From assembly GCA_040766745.1 (NCBI GenBank), contig JAXGPX010000007.1, positions 46,369-110,368 of the forward strand: 64,000 nucleotides of DNA, given 5' to 3'. Position numbers and translations under genes: made by a program. Source of the DNA: JAXGPX01 sp040766745. Its GTDB lineage: Bacteria > Bacillota > Sulfobacillia > Fermentithermobacillales > Fermentithermobacillaceae. The notes under the pieces are model-generated. The model did no database searches. It had not been told where the DNA came from and saw nothing but the letters and a program-made list of their open reading frames with translations. Below, piece after piece: positions 51,858 to 60,166 of this stretch (position 1 is its first letter; each line of letters starts with the position of its first letter).

Positions 51858-52526
51858 TTGGTTTTCTTCCAATGGCTGTTTTTGTCCTTGGGTGTTGTGT
51901 TCGCTTCAAGCTTTGACGGATTCATGGTAGGTATTAGTTATTCGGCCCGGGGGCTCAGTATGAATTCGATGCACTACTTGATAATGGCTCTTTGTACAGG
52001 CACAATGATGGGATTATCTATGTGTTTTGGCAAGCTCCTAACTGCATGGCTCCCGAACATGGTAGAGAACTATCTGGGTGCAGCCATTTTGATATGCCTC
52101 GGGCTGTGGCAGATATGGCAAGGGACTCAGACTGGACAGACTGAACCTCGTCCTGAAAAAGAAGCTGTAGTAGCAATCGAGGAACAGAAACGTGCCAGGC
52201 GAGTGTTTCAACTGCTGAATACCATAATGGACATAGTGGAGGAGCCGCTAAGAGCAGATTGGGACCGCTCAGGAACTATTGATAGAAAGGAAGCATGGCT
52301 TCTGGGCATAGCACTTGGGCTGGACGCCCTTGCAGCAGGGTTGGGGACATCTGTAGCTGGATTTTCAATGGTGGTGATACCGGTTGCGGCGGTAGCCTCG
52401 CCGGCTTTTGTGTATGCTGGGACCATGGCCGGAAGATTCTCTGAACTTGGCCGTAAAATCGGTGAAACCCGGTTCTTGCCAGGGGCAATCCTAGTAGCCA
52501 TTGGTGCCGCAAAAATTTTCTGTTGA
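51858..52526 (+). CDS. ytaF: Sporulation membrane protein YtaF (MntP-like)
   Basis: Predicted 222-residue membrane protein with six helices in two halves, related to the manganese exporter MntP. The halves carry the paired Asp motifs FASSFDGFMVGISYSARG and LGIALGLDALAAGLGTSVAG. Between them is a loop with DWDRSGTIDRKEAWLLG, an EF-hand-like DxDxSG segment typical of YtaF. In Bacillus ytaF is under sporulation control, but its job is not settled; metal ion transport is likely. AGGAGG lies 7 nt before the TTG start at 51858. Three 14-bp direct repeats stand upstream. Confidence 0.85.
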   Translation: MVFFQWLFLSLGVVFASSFDGFMVGISYSARGLSMNSMHYLIMALCTGTMMGLSMCFGKLLTAWLPNMVENYLGAAILICLGLWQIWQGTQTGQTEPRPEKEAVVAIEEQKRARRVFQLLNTIMDIVEEPLRADWDRSGTIDRKEAWLLGIALGLDALAAGLGTSVAGFSMVVIPVAAVASPAFVYAGTMAGRFSELGRKIGETRFLPGAILVAIGAAKIFC

Positions 52527-52690
52527 ACGGCCGGCAAAGAGAGGCTCCATAAGTCAAGTCATCTTCTGTGCTGCACGGATCTTCACGAACTAAGCTTTCA
52601 GCAGAATTCCTCTGCCTGGTGAAGTGCATCCAACATTACAGATTGCAGTGTGCAAACTTGGAAGGCGGCCGTGGGGCAGAGTTTGATGCC

Positions 52691-52719
52691 TTCACATTGC
52701 TCAAGTGTTACTGTATAAT
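52691..52719 (+). promoter_or_regulatory. Promoter of the mgtE transcript
   Basis: TTCACA (52691-52696), 17-bp spacer, perfect -10 TATAAT (52714-52719). It implies a leader of about 405 nt before mgtE. Confidence 0.7.
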
Positions 52720-52725
52720 TAATAA

Positions 52726-53130
52726 GGTATTCCTAATCCGGAAATAAAATCTATTTGCGCAAAGGTGGTGGTATGGAGTGGACGCCGGGCCTAGTAGCCA
52801 AGAATGCCTGAGAAGAATTATAGGCGATTTTATGCAGGCCGGGTTTTACAGTATGACGGGTTCCGTAAGGTTGTCTGCGCCATTGCCGCCTGTTCGCAAA
52901 CGTCAGAGTTTTCGCTAAGTCATACAGGGATCCCTGCGCATGACAACGGCAATCAGCCTGGCTAGCCAGGCTTGAAGCGAGCTCCACGGGTTTTTGCTGT
53001 TGCCTTTGATGTGCCGGGTAGAAGACACGCACATCCTCAGTCCAAAGCGAGGGGCAGTCACCTCACGATTCACCGTCATGTTGCTACTTTTGGAATTGAG
53101 CTGGTTGTACTTATTGTGGAGGTGATTCCC
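52726..53130 (+). promoter_or_regulatory. Long structured leader of mgtE, candidate magnesium sensor
   Basis: About 400 nt without a supported ORF between the promoter and mgtE. It includes palindromes CAGGGATCCCTG (52925-52936) and AGCCTGGC/GCCAGGCT (52955-52972), and a segment near 52829-52850 with GGCGATTTTATGCAG that recalls part of the M-box (ykoK) magnesium riboswitch. The full M-box core was not recognised, so the class is not assigned. Confidence 0.45.
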
Positions 53131-54489
53131 TTGAAGCAGCTAGGTAACAGCATGACAAGAGAGTTTATCCAGCAGTCTCTTGATTCTCGTGATTTCGAAA
53201 AACTAAGAGAGTTCCTTGACGAACTTCAACCATTCGATGTGGCTGCTCTCTTACAGGATTTTGAGGAAAAGGAACAACTGAGGATATTGTCGTTGACTCC
53301 GGTGGATATAGCCGCAGAGGCGTTGGAACATCTGGATTACGATGCTCAGTATTTGCTTCTTGACCATTCAGACGATGCAAAAGCAAGGGGAATCATTGCA
53401 GCCATGGGCGGAGACGCTATAGCGGACCTTGTCATGGCCATCCATCCCCTGCAGGCCCAAAAAATCTTAGAGATGGTTCCCGGAAAAAACGTTGCAAATG
53501 TTAAGTACCTTATGAATTATGCTGAAAATTCTGCAGGCGGACTTATGTCCCTAGATTATATTGCAGTAAGGCAGCATTGGAGTGTTGAACGTGTAATCGA
53601 GCGTTTCAGGAAAGTCGGCCGGGATGCACGTGTTACCAACTACATCTATGTTGTCGACCGCCAGGGACGTCTCGCCGGGGTAGCATCCCTAAGAGAAGTG
53701 TTGCTGAGTCATCCCGAAACCCCTATTTCAGAGATAATGCATGCCAAGGCTGTATCTGTCCCCGTTGATCTGGATCAGGAGGAGGTAGCAAAACTCTTTG
53801 GCAGGTATGATTTTATGGCCTTACCGGTCGTGAATATTGGAGGCCGGCTGGTCGGCGTCATTACTGTAGACGACATACTTGACGTAATCGAAGCAGAAGA
53901 CACTGAAGATATTCATAAATTAGGTGGCAGCCAGCCTTTGGATGTTCCATATATGAGTTCCAGCATAACAACTCTTTTCAGGAAGCGAATCGGTTGGCTT
54001 CTTGTGTTGTTTGTGGCTGAGGCTCTTACAGGCAATATAATGAAGGTCTACGAGAATGTTCTTAGCCAGGTAGTTGCACTCACTTTCTTCATTCCGTTGC
54101 TTACTGATACCGGCGGGAATTCGGGCTCTCAGGCGTCAACCCTGGTAATTAGGGCCATGGCATTGGGCGAAGTCACAATAAAGGACTTTGCCAAGATTCT
54201 TTGGAGAGAAATTCGGGTAGGAGCCATCCTTGGCCTTGCCATGGGTACAGTCGGGTTCTTCTTCTCGTGGTTCATGGGCGGCTCTATAGGAATAGCCCTT
54301 ACTGTATCAATCACTCTCGCAGCAGTTCTTGTTGTGAGCTCAACCATAGGCGCAGCGCTTCCGCTAATAGGCACTAAATTTGGCGTTGACCCTGCTGTGT
54401 TTTCGGCTCCGCTGATTACAACAGTGGTGGATGCCACAGGGCTTTTGATCTACTTCAAGATGGCTTGTATGATCCTGAAACTTGAGTAA
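53131..54489 (+). CDS. mgtE: Magnesium transporter MgtE
   Basis: Predicted 452-residue channel-like Mg2+ transporter. Seen: N domain (about 1-130, with FDVAALLQDFEEKEQLRIL and YDAQYLLLDHSDD), two CBS domains (about 130-255: LMSLDYIAVRQHWSV, and AVSVPVDLDQEEVAKLF to GVITVDDILDVIEAEDTED), the plug helix, and five membrane helices with TFFIPLLTDTGGNSGSQASTLVIRA, the family's pore signature with the ion-binding Asp later in TTVVDATGLLIYF. Intracellular Mg2+ binding to N and CBS domains closes the pore in studied members. The TTG at 53131 follows GGAGGTGA by 5 nt; the next ATG is 53152. A 400-nt leader precedes it. Confidence 0.95.
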   Translation: MKQLGNSMTREFIQQSLDSRDFEKLREFLDELQPFDVAALLQDFEEKEQLRILSLTPVDIAAEALEHLDYDAQYLLLDHSDDAKARGIIAAMGGDAIADLVMAIHPLQAQKILEMVPGKNVANVKYLMNYAENSAGGLMSLDYIAVRQHWSVERVIERFRKVGRDARVTNYIYVVDRQGRLAGVASLREVLLSHPETPISEIMHAKAVSVPVDLDQEEVAKLFGRYDFMALPVVNIGGRLVGVITVDDILDVIEAEDTEDIHKLGGSQPLDVPYMSSSITTLFRKRIGWLLVLFVAEALTGNIMKVYENVLSQVVALTFFIPLLTDTGGNSGSQASTLVIRAMALGEVTIKDFAKILWREIRVGAILGLAMGTVGFFFSWFMGGSIGIALTVSITLAAVLVVSSTIGAALPLIGTKFGVDPAVFSAPLITTVVDATGLLIYFKMACMILKLE

Positions 54490-54704
54490 GAAGGATACTC
54501 GGATTAACAGAATGCCCCTGGAAGTTAGCCTCGTACAACAAACTTAGCTGTAGCAAAACTCTTCTAGTATTCATAAGATCCGTTAGTGACTGGCATGAAA
54601 GCGGTGCAAAACAGGCTGTGCGGTGCAGGTGTGCCATGTTTAGGCACGGTGCAGGGCCGAGGACCTGATGAGCTGGAGACGCGGGAGCGGGGAGTGGTTG
54701 CATT

Positions 54705-55019
54705 ATGTCTGGACATGTGATCAGTGCAACACAGGCACTGGCTGAGCTACCGGGGTTACATGCAAGATTCGCGAACTCACCTGTAGGCCTCTGCGGACTA
54801 TTGCCGGGACAGACAGGTGTTCTTCAGGATATCACTCTTGACGGGCTTACTCGGCTGCGTTTGCTTGATTTTGGCTTTACAAAAGGAACCAGGGTTCAGT
54901 TGGTCAGAAAAGGGCCTGGCGGGGCAGTTTTAGCCGTGCGAGTACGAGGAGCCCTTGTTGCTTTGCGGCATTGGGATGCAGAGGGAATATTGGTTTCAAG
55001 TGATGCAGTTGGAAGCTAA
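54705..55019 (+). CDS. feoA: Ferrous iron transport protein A
   Basis: Predicted 104-residue protein with a FeoA (SH3-like) domain over about residues 27-98: GLCGLLPGQTGVLQDITLDG, LRLLDFGFTKGTRVQLVRKGP and GGAVLAVRVRGALVALRHWDAEGI. FeoA is a cytosolic partner of the FeoB iron channel. It is about 25 residues longer at the N-terminus than common FeoA. The ATG at 54705 follows GGGGAG. It is 24 bp before feoB, so the two form an operon. The 215-bp leader has three GCGGTGCA-like direct repeats (54601, 54620, 54646) and a GTGCC/GGCAC hairpin. Confidence 0.9.
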   Translation: MSGHVISATQALAELPGLHARFANSPVGLCGLLPGQTGVLQDITLDGLTRLRLLDFGFTKGTRVQLVRKGPGGAVLAVRVRGALVALRHWDAEGILVSSDAVGS

Positions 55020-55043
55020 TGGGTACACGGCTAACCGGCGTTG

Positions 55044-57044
55044 ATGACGGAAAAAGGTGTGATTGAAAAGTTGAGTAGAGATGACGATGCCCTTGAAGGC
55101 GGCCGTGTACTGGTGGCTTTAGCGGGGAATCCCAATGTAGGCAAGAGCACTGTTTTTAACTCGGTAACTGGTTTAAACCAACACACTGGCAATTGGCCAG
55201 GCAAGACTGTGGACCTTTTCTATGGTGTGGTTTCCTTCAAGGGACAGGAATACTGCCTTGTGGATCTTCCAGGTACGTACTCTCTGCGAGCAACTTCAAA
55301 AGAGGAGGAAGTTGCTCGCGACTTTATCGTGGAACAACGGCCACACGTTACAGTTTGTGTAGTAGATGCAACAAACCTAGAGCGCAACCTCAACCTGGTA
55401 TTTCAGGTTCGTTCGCTTGCGCCGAACTGCATTGTGTGTCTGAACCTTGTAGATGAAGCCAGGTCTAGAGGAATTTCCATAGATGTGGAGCAGTTAGAAC
55501 GAGAACTGGGCATACCTGTGATTCCAACTGTAGCCAGGGAAGGAATCGGGATTGACCTGCTTATGAACGCTATTGTTGCTACAGCTGAGACAGTCGATCG
55601 AGCGCCAGGTACCGGAACCGTGGAATTAGGAGGGCCGGATTCTTTTCGAAACACACGAGATGGAACTGAGGAGGAGATTCACAGAACCTTTCAAGAGGCT
55701 TCGCTGATATCCAGTAAAGTCATATCTCGGAGTAATGTTGAGAAAAAGGACATTACTGAGGTACTTGATAATATTGTGACATCCAAAGCTTTGGGTGTTC
55801 CACTGATGCTACTTCTCCTGGGCCTGGTATTTTTCATTACCCTGTATCTTAGCAACTACCCATCAGACCTGCTATTCTCCTCTTTTACACTTGTCGAAGC
55901 CTGGCTTAGCAGAGCACTCACGTATCTGCGCGTTCCACTTTGGGTCCATGACATTCTGGCTCTAGGCATTTTCCGGACTGTCGCCTGGGTAGTGGCGGTG
56001 ATGTTTCCGCCAATGGCTATTTTCTTTCCTTTATTTACTCTGCTTGAGGATTCTGGCTACCTTCCCAGAGTGGCGTTTAACCTGGATCATTTGTTTCAGA
56101 AGTGCGGTGGCCACGGCAAGCAGTCGCTGACCATGGCCATGGGTTTTGGATGTAATGCTGCAGGGGTCGTTGCTTCCAGGATAATTGAGTCTCCGAGAGA
56201 GCGGCTTATTGCAATTCTCACTAATGTGTTTGTTCCGTGTAATGGCAGGTTTCCAACGTTGATCCTGCTGTCATCTGTGTTTTTCCACGGGATCAGGCAG
56301 TCATACCGGTTTTCTGCCGTTTCAGCCCTTTCTGCAACCAACGCAGGTAGCCAATTCTCGGGAGTAGTTTCTGCGGCAGTATCAGGAGGTGCGGTTTTAG
56401 TCGTTATCGTCATAGGCGTGCTGAGCACCTTCTTGGTATCGGCGGTGCTGTCGAGGACCGTGCTGAAAGGGGTTCCATCTTCATTTATTCTGGAACTTCC
56501 GCCCTACAGAAAACCGAAAGTTCTTCAGGTGATCGCAAGGTCCTTCAAAGACCGCACTATTTTCGTCTTGAAGCGTGCAGTATTGGTGGCAGCGCCATGC
56601 GGGGCAATAACCTGGCTGCTGGCCAATATGCCGGTTGCAGGTTCGACAATGCTTAGCAGCCTGGCTGGCATTTTTGAGCCCGCAGGTAGGTTCCTTGGCA
56701 TGGACGGGACTATACTTCTTGCATTCATACTGGGGTTTCCCGCAAATGAGATTGTGATTCCAATTGCCCTTATGAGCTATCTTTCCCAAAAAACCATGTC
56801 TCAGGCAACATCAATGGCCGCTATGCAGGCGGTGTTGTTTTCACAGGGATGGACCTGGGCAACTGCTGTTTCTGTAATGCTGTTTTCCTTACTGCATTTC
56901 CCCTGTGGAACCACTGTATATACTGTATACAAAGAAACAGGCAGCAAGAAGTGGACAATACTATCTGTGGTCATTCCAACTGTGTTTGCGTGCGCTGTGA
57001 TCCTCCTGTTTCAGTTGGTGTTACGCGTCTTGCCGGTGCTGTAG
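55044..57044 (+). CDS. feoB: Ferrous iron transport protein B
   Basis: Predicted 666-residue Fe2+ permease. The N-terminal GTPase has G1 ALAGNPNVGKSTVFN, G2 around GNWPGKTVD, G3 CLVDLPGTYSLRA and G4 CLNLVDEARSRG. A helical linker leads to the membrane part with two Gate domains, seen in FPLFTLLEDSGYLPRVAFNLD and MGFGCNAAGVVASRIIESPRERL, then FVPCNGRFPTLILLSSVFF, and a final block with FILGFPANEIVIPI. GTP hydrolysis gates Fe2+ entry. A TTG at 55041 is directly before the ATG. It follows feoA closely. No small FeoC gene is seen. Confidence 0.95.
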   Translation: MTEKGVIEKLSRDDDALEGGRVLVALAGNPNVGKSTVFNSVTGLNQHTGNWPGKTVDLFYGVVSFKGQEYCLVDLPGTYSLRATSKEEEVARDFIVEQRPHVTVCVVDATNLERNLNLVFQVRSLAPNCIVCLNLVDEARSRGISIDVEQLERELGIPVIPTVAREGIGIDLLMNAIVATAETVDRAPGTGTVELGGPDSFRNTRDGTEEEIHRTFQEASLISSKVISRSNVEKKDITEVLDNIVTSKALGVPLMLLLLGLVFFITLYLSNYPSDLLFSSFTLVEAWLSRALTYLRVPLWVHDILALGIFRTVAWVVAVMFPPMAIFFPLFTLLEDSGYLPRVAFNLDHLFQKCGGHGKQSLTMAMGFGCNAAGVVASRIIESPRERLIAILTNVFVPCNGRFPTLILLSSVFFHGIRQSYRFSAVSALSATNAGSQFSGVVSAAVSGGAVLVVIVIGVLSTFLVSAVLSRTVLKGVPSSFILELPPYRKPKVLQVIARSFKDRTIFVLKRAVLVAAPCGAITWLLANMPVAGSTMLSSLAGIFEPAGRFLGMDGTILLAFILGFPANEIVIPIALMSYLSQKTMSQATSMAAMQAVLFSQGWTWATAVSVMLFSLLHFPCGTTVYTVYKETGSKKWTILSVVIPTVFACAVILLFQLVLRVLPVL

Positions 57045-57127
57045 GACGGCAATTGAGTACAGTTGTACGGCGTAGTGCAACTACGTTTCGAACCTATGGC
57101 CGGCTTACACAAAAAACCTTAGACTTC

Positions 57128-57580
57128 CACCAGACATGCACCGGATCCGCACCGGTTCTGCCGCAAACTGCTCCGGACTTGCACCGGTTCTGCCTAGAAC
57201 CGCGCCGGTTTCGGACTGGTTTGCGATCGGGCCTACATGCTGCACCAGACATGCACCGGATCTGCACCGGTTTTGCTGGAAACTGCTCCGGATCCGCACC
57301 GGTTTTGCCTAGAACCGCACCAGTTTCAGACCGGTTTCGGACCGGTCTGTGATGGCACCTAAGTGTTCAGCCACAGTCGCGCCGAATCTGCACCGGTTCG
57401 GCCGGAAACTGCCCCGCATCTGCACTGGTTTTGCTTAGAACCGCACCGAAATCGACCGGCTTGCGACCGAACCTACATGTTGAACCAACCATGCACCGGA
57501 TCCGCACCGGTTCGGCTCAAGACTGCCCCGAATTTGCACCGGTCCGGTTGAGAACCGCTCCGGATCTGCACTATCTTGAC
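57128..57580. repeat. About 115-bp degenerate satellite-like repeat, four copies
   Basis: The 773-bp gap 57045-57817 is mostly filled by four units beginning near 57128, 57243, 57370 and 57485 (spacing 114-127 bp). Each unit contains TGCACCGGATCYGCACCGGTT, AAACTGCYCCG and AGAACCGC-CCGG words, so shorter sub-repeats of about 30 bp are nested inside. No credible gene is seen. Confidence 0.75.
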
Positions 57581-57817
57581 TTGAGACACATCTGCCCCAA
57601 AGCAGGTTCGCGGAGATTCTGTCCTTATACCAGAAAAGTTATTTCGTGCCTATAAGTAATGCAGGAAAATGCTTTTCAATCACGAAGATAATGTAGCCGG
57701 AAAGGTTCGTGAGAAACACTAAGCAAGTGGCAAGGTATAGGCCTAGTGTGGCGGATACCTCGAGTGTACAGGTTTTTGGAGGATCAATATCGATGAATTA
57801 CAAGGGAGGCGAATCGC

Positions 57818-59233
57818 TTGGCAGATGTTGTTAGGTATGTAGATGAAAAAGCGCAAGATCTAGTTGAGATTGCCGATGCTGTTTGGAATTATTCTGAGGT
57901 AGGGTTTAGCGAGGCCAAATCGGCGAAGGTTCAGGCTGATTACCTTGAAAAGCAGGGATTCAAGGTTACCCGGGGAGCCGGCGGAGTTCCCACTGCCTTT
58001 GTGGCAGAATGGGGAGAAGGAAGGCCTTACATCGGGTTCTTGGGTGAATACGATGCACTGGCAGGTGTATCACAGGAGGTTTCTGCTGAAAGAAAGCCCA
58101 GGGAAGAAGGCGCCCCAGGCCATGGATGTGGCCACAACCTTCTTGGAACAGCCGCTCTAGGCGCTACTCTTGCTGTGAAGGGGGCACTCGAGGAGAAGAA
58201 GGTTCCCGGGACAGTAAGGTATTACGGCTGCCCGGCTGAGGAGCTTCTGGCAGGCAAGGTTTACATGGCCAGAGAAGGACTGTTTTCAGACCTGGATATT
58301 TCGATTACCTGGCATCCAGGTTCAATGAATACAGTACGGCTCAGCAGTGGCACGGCAATGAACTCGGCCAAGTTCCAGTTCTTCGGAAAGACGGCTCATG
58401 CAGCCGGAGACCCACACAACGGCCGTTCGGCCTTGGATGCTGTGGAACTAATGAACGTTGGCGCTAACTACCTGCGAGAGCACGTCATAAAAGACGCTTC
58501 CATACACTATGTGATAACCTCAGGTGGCGGCCAACCCAACGTGGTACCTGCTTTTGCTGAAGTGTGGTATTTCGTAAGGGCTCCCAGGCGTGAGCAGGTT
58601 GAGGAAATTTACGAAAGGCTGGTTGATGTGGCTAAGGGAGCAGCGCTTATGACCGGAACCACCTTCAAGATCGACTTCCTTACAGGCTGCTATGAAGTGC
58701 TTCTTAACGAGGTTTTGGCTGATGTTATGTGGGATTGCCTGCAGAAGGTGGGCCCGCCTGTGTTTGACGAAAAGGATACTGAGTTCGGTAAGAGACTTGC
58801 CGAGACTTTCGACAAGTCCATGGTGGAGAATATGCGCAAGAGTCCTGATTTTCAGGAATTACCTGAACTCAAAGACCAGGTGCTTAATACTACACTGGTT
58901 CCTCCAAGAGGTAAGGGCAGGTCAGGCGGTGGTTCTACTGACGTGGGAGATGTAAGCTGGATAGTGCCAACGGTGCAGATGTCGGCTGCAACAGTGCCGA
59001 TTGGCTGTCCGGGGCATTCGTGGCAGCACTGTGCTTCGTCAGGGAGTTCAATCGGCCACAAGGGTATGCTGGTTGCTGCAAAGACAATGGCCCTTACTGC
59101 CCTTGAGTTGATTGATAATCCGGAAATCATAAAGAAGGCATGGAAGGAATTCAACGAAAAGACCAAGGATTCTCCCTATGAGTGCCCGTTCCCCCAGGGA
59201 CAGGCATTTCCTATTGAAAGATTCTTCAACTAA
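57818..59233 (+). CDS. M20 family amidohydrolase (AbgB-like)
   Basis: Predicted 471-residue zinc hydrolase close to aminobenzoyl-glutamate hydrolase subunit B and related N-acyl-amino-acid amidohydrolases. Seen: ADAVWNYSEVGFSE, GFLGEYDALAGVSQE with the first metal Asp/Glu region, APGHGCGHNLLGTAALGA (His ligand), GCPAEELLAGKVYM with the catalytic Glu pair, the dimer domain KTAHAAGDPHNGRSALDAVEL, GGGQPNVVPAFAEVWYFVR, and late GSTDVGDVSW and PGHSWQHCASSGSSIGHKGM with the last His. The TTG start follows GGGAGGCG. It is isolated between a repeat region and ogt. It probably cleaves acyl or peptide amides in the cytosol. Confidence 0.92.
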   Translation: MADVVRYVDEKAQDLVEIADAVWNYSEVGFSEAKSAKVQADYLEKQGFKVTRGAGGVPTAFVAEWGEGRPYIGFLGEYDALAGVSQEVSAERKPREEGAPGHGCGHNLLGTAALGATLAVKGALEEKKVPGTVRYYGCPAEELLAGKVYMAREGLFSDLDISITWHPGSMNTVRLSSGTAMNSAKFQFFGKTAHAAGDPHNGRSALDAVELMNVGANYLREHVIKDASIHYVITSGGGQPNVVPAFAEVWYFVRAPRREQVEEIYERLVDVAKGAALMTGTTFKIDFLTGCYEVLLNEVLADVMWDCLQKVGPPVFDEKDTEFGKRLAETFDKSMVENMRKSPDFQELPELKDQVLNTTLVPPRGKGRSGGGSTDVGDVSWIVPTVQMSAATVPIGCPGHSWQHCASSGSSIGHKGMLVAAKTMALTALELIDNPEIIKKAWKEFNEKTKDSPYECPFPQGQAFPIERFFN

Positions 59234-59245
59234 GTAGATTGTCGA

Positions 59246-59878
59246 TTATTCCTGCATAGTCTTGTTTGGATCAGGCCAGGTGGAATGCCTGGCCTGTCGT
59301 TTCGGAGGATAGGTTTGGTTCGGGTGTATTCCTTCCAGGTTCAGAAGCCATCGCTTTGTATCCAGGCCTCCGCCGAATCCTCCTAGGCCGTTTTGGGCGA
59401 GGACTCTGTGGCAAGGCACAATGATGGCGACAGGGTTGGCAGCACACGCGTTTCCCACTGCCCGGGCTGCATTGGGAGAACCTGCGGCTTGTGCGAGTTC
59501 GCGGTAGGTCTTGGTTTCGCCGTGGTCGATACCCCTCATGGCCTGCCAGACTTTCTGCTGGAAAGGTGTCCCTGAAAGCCTGACGGGAACAGTGAACTTG
59601 CGCTGTTGGCCGGTGAAATAGGCGTCTAGTTCCTTGATAGCTTGCTGGAGGATATTGAAATCTTTCCTTTTCTGGCTCGGGTTCCCGCCCTGTTGATTCG
59701 GGTGGGCATCTTCCGCCGCCGGAAATGCTGCGTCTTGAGCCGCCGAAGACAAAGATGCCTCGGATGCCCACTGAGAATCTAAGGAATTCTCCCGGTGGAA
59801 ACTGAGGCCTGTCACAAAGCCGTCCTCAACGGTTATTTTCAAAGGGCCTACTGGGCTCTGAACTATATAGGATATCAC
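59246..59878 (-). CDS. ogt: Methylated-DNA--protein-cysteine methyltransferase
   Basis: Predicted 210-residue suicide repair protein that takes methyl groups from O6-methylguanine. Seen: YIVQSPVGPLKITVEDGFV at the start, TPFQQKVWQAMRGIDHGETKTYRELAQAAGSPNAARAVGNACAANPVAIIVPCHRVLAQ, which spans the DNA-binding helix with the Arg finger and the acceptor Cys (about residue 156), and GLGGFGGGLDTKRWLLNLEG. Between the N-domain and this is a Ser/Ala/Pro/Gln-rich insert of about 30 residues (near 35-65). The GTG at 59878 follows GGGGAAG; an upstream GTG at 59893 is weaker. Convergent with the M20 gene, with stops 13 bp apart. Confidence 0.93.
   Translation of the reverse strand: MISYIVQSPVGPLKITVEDGFVTGLSFHRENSLDSQWASEASLSSAAQDAAFPAAEDAHPNQQGGNPSQKRKDFNILQQAIKELDAYFTGQQRKFTVPVRLSGTPFQQKVWQAMRGIDHGETKTYRELAQAAGSPNAARAVGNACAANPVAIIVPCHRVLAQNGLGGFGGGLDTKRWLLNLEGIHPNQTYPPKRQARHSTWPDPNKTMQE
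59272..59296 (+). terminator. Hairpin after the M20 gene, inside the ogt 3' end
   Basis: Arms CAGGCCAGG (59272-59280) and CCTGGCCTG (59288-59296), 9-bp stem with a 7-nt loop, followed by TCGTTT. It lies in the last codons of the opposing ogt gene. Confidence 0.55.
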
Positions 59879-59932
59879 TGCACTTCCCCTCACTCTCGGG
59901 AATCATTAGGTGTCTATCTCTTTCTGTTATCA

Positions 59933-60031
59933 GATTGATCTCTCATTGATTTAGCATCAATCTAACATCGGTCTCACGTTGATCTCATATAGATCTCCCA
60001 TCGATTTCCAATCAATCTGATATCGATCTCT
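59933..60031. repeat. 11-bp iteron-like tandem array, nine units
   Basis: Nine contiguous 11-bp units, with consensus close to CATYGATCTCA: 59933, 59944, 59955, 59966, 59977, 59988, 59999, 60010 and 60021. The period is close to one helical turn, so all copies face the same side of the DNA. It lies 55 bp upstream of the ogt start on the minus strand. Confidence 0.8.
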
Positions 60032-60166
60032 GCATTTGGCTACTACGTCTTTGACACCTTATACTTGTCCGCTTGGTTTCTGGAGTCCTTCTTTCTCTGT
60101 CATAGCCCAGTGTATTGAGAGTCCGGGGTTTATCACCACACCTCAAGAACTTTGATCAGGGTTCAC

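Noticed and set aside
52768..52972. Upstream extension of mgtE from the ATG at 52972
   Set aside because: The added residues are not similar to MgtE and TTG 53131 has an ideal ribosome site.
56849..57352. Open frame across the feoB end and the repeats on the plus strand
   Set aside because: It overlaps feoB in another frame and its second half is only translation of the repeat (HRFCTGSAP-like words).
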